Assembly: GCF_003967555.1 (NCBI RefSeq)
Contig: NZ_BIFS01000001.1
Coordinates: forward strand, 5,208,001 to 5,272,000
Direction: 5' to 3'
Source of the DNA: Dictyobacter kobayashii
GTDB lineage: Bacteria; Chloroflexota; Ktedonobacteria; Ktedonobacterales; Ktedonobacteraceae
Length of the DNA: 64,000 nt
This document shows, in pieces, positions 28,510-36,575 of this stretch. Position 1 is the stretch's first letter. Each line of letters opens with the position of its first letter. Both the position numbers and the translations under genes were made by a program. Under the pieces are notes generated by a model. The model searched no databases and had not been told where the DNA came from. It saw only the letters and a list, made by a program, of their open reading frames with translations.

Positions 28510-28682
28510 GAAGCGTGCCGCCCTTGTGCGGACGTGCGCTAGCGTGCCCGAGCCTTTTTATAATGTAGTGTAGAAAATGCACACAGTGCATTTTCTACAC
28601 TACATTATAAAAACAAATTTGAGCACCGCAGGTGTGAAAGCATATGGACAGAGTGCCCACCCGTAAAGGGGCGGCACGCTTC
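28510..28682. repeat. Palindromic element, family B, with 14-bp terminal inverted repeats
   Basis: GAAGCGTGCCGCCC (28510-28523) is exactly inverted at 28669-28682. Inside, a perfect 28-bp-arm AT-rich palindrome spans 28555-28613 with loop ACA. The segment GCGGACGTGCGCTAGCGTGCC before it is shared with the elements at 15104 and 37272, while the palindrome sequence itself is different in each. It fills the convergent gap between the receiver gene and the DUF2182 gene and may also terminate transcription. Confidence 0.8.
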
Positions 28683-28691
28683 CTATGAACT

Positions 28692-29471
28692 CTAGAGGGT
28701 TGGGGCCAGGAGCGTGAGCAACGCGCACAGCATGCACGCACCTCCGGTCAGGAAGCGGAGCCGGTTACCCACAGAGAATTCGCGCTCCAGCCACATGAGC
28801 AGTGCCAGGCCAGCCATCATCAACAGATTACGCATACCAATGCCCACCATGAGCAGCATTAAGGCCCAGTTACTGCCCACACACCACAGGCCATAGCGGT
28901 ATCCTTGCCGCCAGCTTGTGGTTGTGCTCTCCTGGTTGTTGTCACGGGTATGCATTAAACAGAGCCGTTTGACAGGGCTCCATTGGAAGATCCCTGCCAC
29001 TGAAAAGAGTAGTGTCGCAATCCATTGTGGATGCAGGTAGAGCCACCACCACTGATTCACCAGACCATGGAGCAGGGTATCACCCACAAAAGCCGCGCCA
29101 GCAAAGAGTGTCCAGCTCGCGGCATAGCCTGCCATAAAAAGGGCCTGAGTGGGCCAGTAGGGTCGCCTGTCGTTATGTGGAAGCAGGAGCAACTGGCTGA
29201 ATAAGGCCGGGATCATCATCGCGAGTAGCATAACCTGCCAGCCCAGCAAAAAGACCAGCAAGGCCAGCAGCCAGGGCCAATGGCTGGCCCTGATCAGGTA
29301 ATCATGGTCCAGCCAGGCATTGTGTCCCGTCAAGAACGCAATGCCCAGTAATCCCCAACTGGCAGCCAATAGCAGCCAGGGCAATATAAATGCGTGCCAT
29401 GACACCGCAATGCCTGGATTTTGTCCCGCCGTATTTGCCTGATGGGCGCCTCTAATTGGAGTCAGGCTCAT
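28692..29471 (-). CDS. DUF2182 membrane protein (predicted metal-binding)
   Basis: The 259-residue protein has about six membrane helices. The diagnostic DUF2182 motif is GWQVMLLAMMIPALF, followed by a second half with GLWCVGSNWALMLLMVGIG. The family is annotated as predicted metal-binding integral membrane proteins; its exact role is unknown. The ATG at 29471 overlaps the end of the upstream HMA-domain gene by 20 bp, so the two are translationally coupled. The pairing suggests handling of copper or another soft metal at the membrane. Longer upstream frames are not favoured, since they would run far into the HMA gene. Confidence 0.82.
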   Translation of the reverse strand: MSLTPIRGAHQANTAGQNPGIAVSWHAFILPWLLLAASWGLLGIAFLTGHNAWLDHDYLIRASHWPWLLALLVFLLGWQVMLLAMMIPALFSQLLLLPHNDRRPYWPTQALFMAGYAASWTLFAGAAFVGDTLLHGLVNQWWWLYLHPQWIATLLFSVAGIFQWSPVKRLCLMHTRDNNQESTTTSWRQGYRYGLWCVGSNWALMLLMVGIGMRNLLMMAGLALLMWLEREFSVGNRLRFLTGGACMLCALLTLLAPTL

Positions 29472-29718
29472 GCTTCTCGGTATCCCAGCGCACCTGGTAA
29501 TTGTGGGTTGTACCAACTGATTGCCCGATAATCGCGGTCTCTATCAGCTCTGGAGGAATAGGCTTGCTGGTGGTCAACACCACCGAGGCTTCATCGTGTG
29601 GGGTCCGCGTCAACTCAACCTGTTCGGTTCCCGGCAGGGACTCCAATGCGCTGCGAATGCGCGCATCGCACTTCTCACAGGTTACATCCTCAACCAAAAA
29701 ATGTTGCTGGTAAGACAT
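29452..29718 (-). CDS. HMA (heavy-metal-associated) domain protein, CopZ-like
   Basis: The 88-residue protein matches a small metallochaperone: VEDVTCEKCDARIRSALESL holds the CxxC metal site (CEKC), followed by the beta-alpha-beta pattern with EQVELTRTPHDEASVVL. The usual MxCxxC Met is replaced by Val-Thr. A GAGGAAG ribosome-binding site precedes the ATG. It is the first gene of a two-gene operon with the DUF2182 membrane protein and may hand copper(I) or a similar ion to it. Confidence 0.85.
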   Translation of the reverse strand: MSYQQHFLVEDVTCEKCDARIRSALESLPGTEQVELTRTPHDEASVVLTTSKPIPPELIETAIIGQSVGTTHNYQVRWDTEKHEPDSN

Positions 29719-29889
29719 ACCAATCTTCCTCTCTTTGTAGTATCAGCATTTCAACTCTACATTCCCAACCAACCTACAAGGATCGCCTACACGTGCTGCT
29801 CTCATCAAAGGAAGAGTATTATCATAAGTATAAATTAAAACAGCGATAGATGTCTATCAGTATATCTACCTATTTTTCCTGTATAAAAA

Positions 29890-29987
29890 AACTCTGGGCG
29901 CCGCAGGCATAGAGTCCCCGTTAAAAAATCATGCGCAATATCATTTGTCGCAGTTGCGACAAATGATATTGCGCATGATTTTTTAAC
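29890..29987. repeat. Perfect 68-bp palindrome with adjacent mini-hairpin
   Basis: Arms of 33 bp (29920-29952 and 29955-29987) are perfectly complementary with a 2-base centre. A mini-hairpin ACTCTGGGCGCCGCAGGCAT lies to the left, like the GC-rich mini-hairpins in families A and B. It occupies most of the gap upstream of the dehydratase gene, between divergent genes, so it is not simply a terminator. Confidence 0.75.
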
Positions 29988-30044
29988 CATGTATACTTTT
30001 GGCATTCAACTATGTCGTGAACGGTTAGACAAAGGCGAAAAACG

Positions 30045-32024
30045 ATGGAAGAATTTGATGTTTTATCAACATTGTTGCAGGCACAGGAGCCTGAGCTCTA
30101 TACAATTCCAACCCATGCCCGGGGACCGCAGGGCGAGCTCCCCCTTACCCCCAAAATGTTGCGCGAGTGGGCCAGTGGCGATCTATTTGGTTTGTCGCAG
30201 AACGTTGGGATGGGCTGGGAGCCTGCGAAAGTGGCCGGTAAACATATTTTGATGTTGAGTACCCAGGGTGGCATTCGGGCCGAGGATGGCAGCCCGATTG
30301 CCCTGGGATATCACACCGGACACTGGGAGGTCGGCCGCTTGATGCGCGCCGCGGCGACTGAGTTTAAGCATGCTGGCTCGGTCCCTTATGCCGCCTATGT
30401 GAGTGATCCCTGTGATGGCCGTACCCAGGGTACGCCTGGTATGTTCGATTCGTTGCCTTACCGTAACGATGCCTCTATGGTGATGCGGCGCCTGATTCGT
30501 TCGCTACCCACGCGCAAGGCTGTGCTGGGTGTGGCGACCTGCGATAAAGGCCTGCCCGCGACGATGATGGCCCTGGCCTCACTGCGCCAGATGCCGGGTA
30601 TCCTGGTTCCAGGAGGGGTGACCCTGCCCCCGGAGCATGGAGAGGATGCGGGAAAGATTCAGTCGATTGGTGTGCGTTATGTGCATGGTGAGATCTCGCT
30701 TGAGGATGCGGCACAGCTTGGTTGCCGGGCCTGTGCTACTCCCGGCGGTGGTTGCCAGTTCCTGGGCACGGCCGCCACGGCGCAGGTGGTGGCGGAAGCG
30801 CTTGGTATGGCCATCCCTCATTCGGCCCTGGCTCCTTCGGGCGAGCCGATCTGGGAGGCGTTGGCGACCCAATCGGCGCGCGCTTTGCTGCACCAGATAC
30901 AATTGGGCTGGGGGATGCAAGATATATTGACCGATGCTTCTGTACGCAATGCGATGGTGGTACATGCCGCCTTCGGCGGCTCTACCAATCTACTGCTGCA
31001 TATTCCCGCCATTGCCTATTCCGCTGGCTTGCGCATCCCGACCGTGGCCGATTGGCAGGAGATTAATCGCCTGGTGCCGCGCCTGGTGAGTGTGTTGCCC
31101 AATGGACCGGTGGATCACCCCACTGTAAGGGTCTTCCTGGCCGGCGGGGTGCCTGAAGTCATGCTCCACTTGCGCCGTCTCGACCTTCTCGATACTAGCG
31201 TCAAGACCTGTACCGGCCATACGCTGGAAGATGCGCTCAACTGGTGGGAGCAGTCTGAGCGGCGCCAGAAGGTGCGCGCGCGCCTGCTGGAGGCCGATGC
31301 GGTAAATCCAGATGATGTGATCATGGACCCGGAGACTGCCCGGGCGCGTGGTGTGACCTCGACGGTTATGTTTCCAGTCGGCAATATTGCCCCCGAGGGT
31401 GCTGTCATCAAGGCTACGGCGATTGATCCTAGCGTGGTTGATGAGGATGGGGTCTACCGGCACACTGGCCCGGCTCGTGTCTTTACGACTGAGCGTAAGG
31501 CGATGACCGCTATTAAAGATGGCTCAATCCAGGCGGGCGATATTATCGTGCTGATGGGTCGTGGCCCTGCCGGGACCGGCATGGAGGAGACCTATCAATT
31601 GACCGCCGCGCTTAAGCATCTGTCCTTTGGCAAGCATGTGGCGTTGGTGACCGATGCCCGCTTCTCTGGCGTCTCAACTGGCGCCTGTATCGGCCTGGTG
31701 GGGCCAGAAGCCCTGACTGGAGGTCCGATTGGAAAAGTGCGTGATGGCGATATTATCGAGATCATCCTGGATCGCGAGCATCTCCATGGCGAGCTCAATG
31801 TGATCGGCGATGGGATCAGGAGGTTTACTCCCGGGGAGGGAGCAATCCTGCTCAAAGAGCGCCTGCCCCATCCAGACCTGGCGCCCGACCCACAACTACC
31901 GGATGATACCAGGCTGTGGGCGGCCCTGCAATCGGCCAGCGGCGGCGTCTGGCGTGGTGCTATCTATGATGTGGATCGCATTATCGAGATTATTGAAGCC
32001 GGCAGGAAAGCCCTGAACGTCTAA
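30045..32024 (+). CDS. yjhG: YjhG/YagF-type D-xylonate dehydratase (IlvD/Edd family)
   Basis: The 659-residue enzyme matches the YjhG/YagF branch of the IlvD/Edd dehydratases along its length, with blocks such as [66 protein letters not shown] and [15 protein letters not shown]. The Cys in DPCDG, TCDKG and GGGCQ are the iron-sulfur ligands. It would dehydrate D-xylonate to 2-keto-3-deoxy-xylonate in the oxidative pentose pathway. It stands alone here; no xylose dehydrogenase or aldolase is adjacent, although a xylose-type binding protein occurs at 17.5 kb. An AAAGG motif precedes the ATG. Confidence 0.88.
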   Translation: MEEFDVLSTLLQAQEPELYTIPTHARGPQGELPLTPKMLREWASGDLFGLSQNVGMGWEPAKVAGKHILMLSTQGGIRAEDGSPIALGYHTGHWEVGRLMRAAATEFKHAGSVPYAAYVSDPCDGRTQGTPGMFDSLPYRNDASMVMRRLIRSLPTRKAVLGVATCDKGLPATMMALASLRQMPGILVPGGVTLPPEHGEDAGKIQSIGVRYVHGEISLEDAAQLGCRACATPGGGCQFLGTAATAQVVAEALGMAIPHSALAPSGEPIWEALATQSARALLHQIQLGWGMQDILTDASVRNAMVVHAAFGGSTNLLLHIPAIAYSAGLRIPTVADWQEINRLVPRLVSVLPNGPVDHPTVRVFLAGGVPEVMLHLRRLDLLDTSVKTCTGHTLEDALNWWEQSERRQKVRARLLEADAVNPDDVIMDPETARARGVTSTVMFPVGNIAPEGAVIKATAIDPSVVDEDGVYRHTGPARVFTTERKAMTAIKDGSIQAGDIIVLMGRGPAGTGMEETYQLTAALKHLSFGKHVALVTDARFSGVSTGACIGLVGPEALTGGPIGKVRDGDIIEIILDREHLHGELNVIGDGIRRFTPGEGAILLKERLPHPDLAPDPQLPDDTRLWAALQSASGGVWRGAIYDVDRIIEIIEAGRKALNV

Positions 32025-32072
32025 TAAATAGCAACCGAGCTTGCTCTCGGACGCAGCAATAAATATGATATG

Positions 32073-32130
32073 TACGTGCGGGGCTTGTCCCCGCTTTTGC
32101 CTTTCCTGCTCGATAAAATAACAAGAGAAC
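32073..32130. repeat. Short interspersed repeat, family D (GTGCGGGGCTTG type)
   Basis: Carries TACGTGCGGGGCTTGTCCCC and a GCTCGATAAAATAACAAG tail. Near copies occur at 45926, 50255, 54072 and, inverted, at 54693. It lies between the dehydratase and WYL genes. Confidence 0.65.
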
Positions 32131-32153
32131 CTATGCTGAAGGAGTTGCAGGCT

Positions 32154-33086
32154 ATGAATCGTGTTGATCGGTTGACCGCCATCGTCATGTTGTTGCAGGG
32201 CGGACAACGGACCGCCCGCGAGCTTGCGCAGCGCTTTGAAGTTTCCAGGCGCACGGTATTTCGCGATATCGAGTCTTTGTGCGAGATGGGGGTCCCCATT
32301 ATAACAACCTCTGGTCCGTTGGGTGGCTATAGCCTGATGCCAGATTACACCTTATCTCCCTTGCAACTGACGGCCAGTGAGACCTTTCTGCTGCGGCTGG
32401 CACTCAGTAGTGTCTCGCAACTGGCTGATACACCCTTCAAGCAGGAGCGCGAGTCGTTGCTGGCCAAGTTAGCTGCGTTGATGCCGGAGCAGCACTCGGA
32501 TGAGGCCGAGCATCTGTTGCGGACCATTCAACTTGATATTCCGACTCGGCACTATGCTACGCCGTTTATCGAGCAGTTGATTGCCAGCGCCCGTACGGGA
32601 CAGTGGCTAGTGGTTGTCTATCGTTCGGGACAACGTACCTCGCAGCAGACTTTGCGCCCGATCCGCCTCTATTCAGCCGGCGGCTTCTGGTATTGTCAGG
32701 CCTATTCACACGAGCGGCAGGAGGAGCGTACCTATCGCGTGGATCGCTTCATCAGTGTCAGTCCGGCGACCGCACCAACAGCGACCGCGCCAGCAGCCCC
32801 GGCAACGGCGTCGCTTCCCTACGGACATCCCTCACTCCCCGAAGTGTGCATCCGCCTGACCGCTTATGGGGTGATGATGATGGAGCGTGATCCCCACCTG
32901 GGTCATGCTATTCAAGCTATGGAGGACGAGGAAGGCCTGCTCCGCTTTCGCTGCCCGCCCTCTGAATATCCCTGGTTGCTTCGCACCCTGCTCAGTCTGG
33001 GCCCTGATGCTGAAGTGCTGGCTCCCACCAGCCTGAAAAGCCAGTTGCGCCAGGCCGCCCTGGCGATTGCCCAGCGTTATCCCTGA
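32154..33086 (+). CDS. WYL-domain transcriptional regulator with HTH_11 domain
   Basis: The 310-residue protein has an N-terminal helix-turn-helix (GGQRTARELAQRFEVSRRTV, FRDIESL, about residues 15-55) and a WYL ligand-sensing domain (about 140-220: VYRSGQRTSQQTLRPIRLYS, GFWYCQAYSHERQEERTYRV). A C-terminal WCX extension follows. An AAGGAG motif fits the ATG at 32154 better than the one at 32133. A Pro/Ala/Thr-rich linker (about 230-248) splits the sensor half. WYL regulators respond to nucleotides or other ligands and often control stress or metabolic genes. It might regulate the upstream dehydratase or the downstream AlkZ-related gene. Confidence 0.87.
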   Translation: MNRVDRLTAIVMLLQGGQRTARELAQRFEVSRRTVFRDIESLCEMGVPIITTSGPLGGYSLMPDYTLSPLQLTASETFLLRLALSSVSQLADTPFKQERESLLAKLAALMPEQHSDEAEHLLRTIQLDIPTRHYATPFIEQLIASARTGQWLVVVYRSGQRTSQQTLRPIRLYSAGGFWYCQAYSHERQEERTYRVDRFISVSPATAPTATAPAAPATASLPYGHPSLPEVCIRLTAYGVMMMERDPHLGHAIQAMEDEEGLLRFRCPPSEYPWLLRTLLSLGPDAEVLAPTSLKSQLRQAALAIAQRYP

Positions 33087-33211
33087 TGGCCCATCAGTGT
33101 TTTGCACCAAAAAATATCGACTAATGGTGACATAAGGTTGTCACCATTGCTGCTGTAAACTCATTCTTATTGGTTGCCAGGCAGTCCATCTTTTGCGTAG
33201 AAGGAGTTTTC

Positions 33212-34054
33212 ATGATGGTTGAAGCCACGTACGAGCAGCAGCGCCTGCACAACTGGTGTCAGACGCCTGCCGCCCATCTATCAGGCAGCGAGCAGGCACC
33301 GGACTTTATCGAGCGCATGGGCATCGCCACCCTTTATCCCGCCTCGCCGGAGTTTCCCAATCTCTTTTCAGCCTATGTTGGTGATCCCAACGCCAAAACC
33401 GATTCCGGCTGGGATACACCCAGTGGCGAGCTCTATACCTGGCGTTGGACGCTGGGCCGCCAGGCGGTCGCCTACTACTCTGCCTTGATTCGACGGCGGC
33501 CAACCTGGATCTCCTGGTCGTTGCTTCCCTCCATGTTGCGTCTGTGCGGTGAACTGCGTAGCCCCCATGAGCTCTATCACACCGGTCAGCTCTCTGCGCC
33601 GGCTTACCAGATCATCGAGGCCCTGGAAGCTGCTACTGAACCTCTTGCTACCAGTGAGCTGCGCGAGCAGGCTGGTTTTCCACGTGGCACTGCCTCACGC
33701 AACCTCTATCTCAAAGCGGTCGAGGAACTGGAGGCTCTGATGCTACTGGCCAAGATTTTCCCGGACGAGGGCAATACCATGTATCACGTCCTGGTGCGCC
33801 AGCACTATCCCGAGCACGTTGCCAGCGCCGAGCGTCTTTCACAGCCGGAGGCCCTGCGCAACTTCTTGCACAGCTACCTGCCCCAGGCCGTTTATGCCAA
33901 TCCCAAATCGCTGGCTAAAGATCTCAAGTTGCCCCTCAGCACCCTGAATGCAGCCTTCGAAGAGCTACTGAGCGGCCAGCAGGTTGTCCAACTGTCCCAG
34001 GACGGTAAAAATATCGGCTATCACTGGCGCGACACAGCGACCGTCAATAGGTAA
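33212..34054 (+). CDS. AlkZ-related winged-helix protein
   Basis: The 280-residue protein starts at 33212 with GAAGGAG seven bases upstream. It has a long helical N-terminal part (YEQQRLHNWCQTPAAHLSGS; AYVGDPNAKTDSGWDTPSGE) and winged-helix segments resembling AlkZ/YcaQ (ELREQAGFPRGTASRNLYLK; LAKDLKLPLSTLNAAFEEL). It lacks the QxQ catalytic motif of true AlkZ DNA glycosylases and is shorter. I call it AlkZ-related, with DNA binding likely but glycosylase activity unproven. A genuine AlkZ-type protein is encoded at 51270-52439. Confidence 0.6.
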   Translation: MMVEATYEQQRLHNWCQTPAAHLSGSEQAPDFIERMGIATLYPASPEFPNLFSAYVGDPNAKTDSGWDTPSGELYTWRWTLGRQAVAYYSALIRRRPTWISWSLLPSMLRLCGELRSPHELYHTGQLSAPAYQIIEALEAATEPLATSELREQAGFPRGTASRNLYLKAVEELEALMLLAKIFPDEGNTMYHVLVRQHYPEHVASAERLSQPEALRNFLHSYLPQAVYANPKSLAKDLKLPLSTLNAAFEELLSGQQVVQLSQDGKNIGYHWRDTATVNR

Positions 34055-34074
34055 ATCATCAACCCGGTCCATGG

Positions 34075-34471
34075 CGCAACAATAACAACGAATTGTATAG
34101 ATTCGGGGCTTGTCCCAATACCGTTCAGATACGAAGAATTTGAGCTCAAACATGGTGATTGCTATCGGACGACAAGCCCTCCTTCCCTTTCCCATACGAC
34201 CAGGCAACAAGAAAAGAGATGTCATAGGTTCGGGCCTCAGCGCCCGATTGCCGCCCCGGTAGGGCGGCCCGGTCTCCTCGCCGCTCGGTCTCTCGTCACC
34301 GATACCTCGACCCACGGGGTGCCCAAACGCATGGTCCGTGTGTGGGCACCCCGTGAAGGAAAGGATCATGCCACGAGACACTCCATCGCTGGGATACTGG
34401 GCCGCCGGCTCTGCGGAGGGCGGCAATCGGGGACAAGCCCCGAACCTATACAATTCGTTGTTATTGTTGCG
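34075..34471. repeat. Structured mobile-type element, family C copy 1
   Basis: Perfect 25-bp terminal inverted repeats (34075-34099 and 34447-34471) are followed inward by a second complementary pair (TTCGGGGCTTGTCCC and its complement). Inside is a strong hairpin around CACGGGGTGCCC...GGGCACCCCGTG. It has no coding potential, and a related 301-bp copy lies at 50288-50588. The pattern is that of a miniature inverted-repeat element or a structured RNA carried by one. Confidence 0.82.
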
Positions 34472-34568
34472 TTCATGTATTGGCTAGCCTGTCATCAGCA
34501 TAGGGCTGGAAATGTTGTACACTATGCCTGAATTGTTGTCTTATTCTCGTTCTAAGAAAGGATTCTTG

Positions 34569-34979
34569 ATGCAAGTACGACGTTTTAGTGCTGATGTAAA
34601 GTCGAAGGTGCCGGGTGGGCACGCGGGCCTCTACGCGGTACCTGTGCTACAGGATGGTAGCCATATTCCTGCCGAGCGCCTGGAGGCTTTTGCACGCAAA
34701 GTCAATGGCCTACCGCTATTCAGCACGGGTGCCCCCAATGTGGTTGTGATGTACTTTGAGGCCCAGGCCACCCTGGACGAGCATAGCGCCCCTCACCCGA
34801 CCCTCTTCATGGTCCTGCAAGGTCAAGGTTTGGTGCGTATTGGCGGACCTCAGGGAGAGACGCAGGCTGTGCAGGCCGGTGATGCGTTGCTCTGGCCCGC
34901 CCATCTCGACCACAAGGTGTGGACGGAGGGCTCCGAACTGCAGGCTATCGCTATTGAGGGTTGGTCAGACCAAGTCTAG
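34569..34979 (+). CDS. Cupin-fold protein
   Basis: The 136-residue protein is a single-domain cupin: motif 1 region DEHSAPHPTLFMVLQGQGLV and motif 2 region GDALLWPAHLDHKVWTEG, giving probable metal ligands His and Asp/Glu in a beta-barrel. An AAAGGA motif precedes the ATG. Such small cupins bind a divalent metal and act as isomerases, dioxygenases or sensors; the sequence does not show which. It converges with the PadR gene, seven bases apart. Confidence 0.75.
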   Translation: MQVRRFSADVKSKVPGGHAGLYAVPVLQDGSHIPAERLEAFARKVNGLPLFSTGAPNVVVMYFEAQATLDEHSAPHPTLFMVLQGQGLVRIGGPQGETQAVQAGDALLWPAHLDHKVWTEGSELQAIAIEGWSDQV

Positions 34980-34986
34980 GGCTGCC

Positions 34987-35622
34987 TCAAGAAGGATCTC
35001 CATCTGCCTCTTCATGCGAAGATCGACCATCATCTTTTTCTACGATCTCCAGGGCCTCATAGAGCCAGTTCAGATAGGTTTGCTCAAAATCAATGGCAAA
35101 GCGTGAAACCAGGCGGAAATAGAGATCCTCTTCGCCATCGCTGGCGTAGGGATTGGGCCGCCCGCTGGCCTGTCGGGGCTGGTCTCTTATTGGAAGATAT
35201 TGGGTGTTCTGCCTGTATTGCAACAGGCGTTGTTCATGCATCGCAATGCCGGCGCGGATATTCTCGGCGATGGCGGCGGGGCGCGCGAATGAACCAAAGG
35301 TCATTTTCAATAGCAGCTCATCGCGCAGCTGCAGGACCGCTGGCGGCTGTTGTTGCCAGACCTCCAGCGCCTCCCGCCCGGCCTGCGTAATGGAATACAC
35401 CTTGCGGTCGGGCCGCGATTCCTGTTCCTCCCTCTCCATCTCCACCCAGCCGAGCTCCTTCATGCGTCGCAACTCATTGTAGATCTGGCTGTGGGCCGCC
35501 GACCACATCGATGAGAGTACATGATCAAACAGGCGCTTCAGATCATAGCCGGAGAGAGGCCCCCAATAAGCGAGGAGCCCCAGTACCCCATAGGTGATTG
35601 GATAGGCTTCAGGTCGATCCAT
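34987..35622 (-). CDS. PadR-family transcriptional regulator
   Basis: The 211-residue protein has the PadR winged helix in its first 90 residues (YGVLGLLAYWGPLSGYDLKR, SQIYNELRRMKELGWV, SRPDRKVYSITQAGREAL) and a C-terminal Vir_act_alpha_C-type helical dimerisation domain. It is transcribed divergently from the dehalogenase-like hydrolase gene. Matching CATATG-centred operator sites lie between the two genes. PadR proteins usually repress a neighbouring detoxification gene until a phenolic or other ligand binds, which fits the gene order here. Confidence 0.88.
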   Translation of the reverse strand: MDRPEAYPITYGVLGLLAYWGPLSGYDLKRLFDHVLSSMWSAAHSQIYNELRRMKELGWVEMEREEQESRPDRKVYSITQAGREALEVWQQQPPAVLQLRDELLLKMTFGSFARPAAIAENIRAGIAMHEQRLLQYRQNTQYLPIRDQPRQASGRPNPYASDGEEDLYFRLVSRFAIDFEQTYLNWLYEALEIVEKDDGRSSHEEADGDPS

Positions 35623-35678
35623 CTTTTTCGCTCTTTTCTGCTTTTGTGGCGATCGCTAATTGAGCACTATGATATCAC

Positions 35679-35752
35679 GTCATATGACTTCTTGACAAAT
35701 CCCTGCCATAAACATTATACTCTTTGTAGACATATGATAGGAAGTCATATGT
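35679..35752 (+). promoter_or_regulatory. PadR operators flanking a sigma-70-type promoter
   Basis: The promoter for the hydrolase gene is TTGACA (35692-35697) and TATACT (35716-35721), with an 18-bp spacer. A 10-bp palindrome GTCATATGAC (35679-35688) lies just upstream of the -35 box. An 8+8 dyad ACATATGA/TCATATGT (35730-35737, 35745-35752) lies just after the -10 box. The ACAT/ATGT half sites are typical of PadR proteins. Confidence 0.72.
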
Positions 35753-35777
35753 GGTCAAAATATAAAGGAGAAAGATC

Positions 35778-36575
35778 ATGGCCTTATTAGCTAAGGATAT
35801 TGCTATTCATATGATCGAACGGGGTACCGGGGCTTCCACCTTGTTTCTGCATGGTGCGCCCGATAGTGGTGAGATGTGGAATGGGGTGATGGAGCGCCTG
35901 GATGGTCGCTATCATTGTTACGCGCCGGACCTGCCGGGCTTTGGCCGCTCGGAGGTGCCAGCTGATTTTCAGGCCACTTTGGACTACATGGCCAGCTTTA
36001 TCGACCAGCTGATCGAGCGCTACGCGATTGCCACCCCACTTAACCTGGTGGTAATGGACTTTGGTGCCACGTACGGCCTGGCCTGGGCGGCGGCCCATCC
36101 CCAGAAAGTTGCTCACCTGGCAATTGTGGGTGGCTCCAACTTTTCTTCGCGCTATCAATGGCATGGCAACGCCCGCCTGTTGCGCACCCCCGTGCTGGGT
36201 GAGCTTGGGATGGCTACGCTTAGTTTGTCGGCTCAGGAGAAGATGATGAAGCAGAACGCGCCGCTGGTCAGCCCTGACTATGTGCGCTCTTCCTATGAGC
36301 TCTCGCTGAGCAAGGCGCAGACGCGGCGCATGATGCTCAAACTCTATCGCTCGATCAATCCCAAAGATTTCGTTGGCTGGGAAGAGCGCCTGCATGAACT
36401 GACGGCACGCGTGCCCGGGCTGGTCCTGTGGGGTGATAAAGATCCTTTTATTACGCCAGAATATGCTGAAAGCTTTGGCATCAGTAACGTTGAGCATTTT
36501 CCTGAGAACGGACACTGGTTGCCCCTTGAGGCCCCTGAGATCGTAGCGCAGCGCCTCGAGAGCTTCTTTGCTTAA
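35778..36575 (+). CDS. Alpha/beta hydrolase with Asp nucleophile (haloalkane dehalogenase-like)
   Basis: The 265-residue cytoplasmic protein has the alpha/beta-hydrolase oxyanion motif FLHGAPDSGEMW and PDLPGFGRSEVP. The nucleophile elbow is VVMDFGATYGLA, with Asp94 where esterases have Ser. An Asp nucleophile is known for haloalkane dehalogenases, fluoroacetate dehalogenases and epoxide hydrolases. The acid is probably in WGDKDPFI and the base is His in ENGHWLPLEAP. The PadR-controlled promoter suggests an inducible detoxification enzyme. Which substrate class it uses cannot be told from sequence alone. Confidence 0.8.
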   Translation: MALLAKDIAIHMIERGTGASTLFLHGAPDSGEMWNGVMERLDGRYHCYAPDLPGFGRSEVPADFQATLDYMASFIDQLIERYAIATPLNLVVMDFGATYGLAWAAAHPQKVAHLAIVGGSNFSSRYQWHGNARLLRTPVLGELGMATLSLSAQEKMMKQNAPLVSPDYVRSSYELSLSKAQTRRMMLKLYRSINPKDFVGWEERLHELTARVPGLVLWGDKDPFITPEYAESFGISNVEHFPENGHWLPLEAPEIVAQRLESFFA

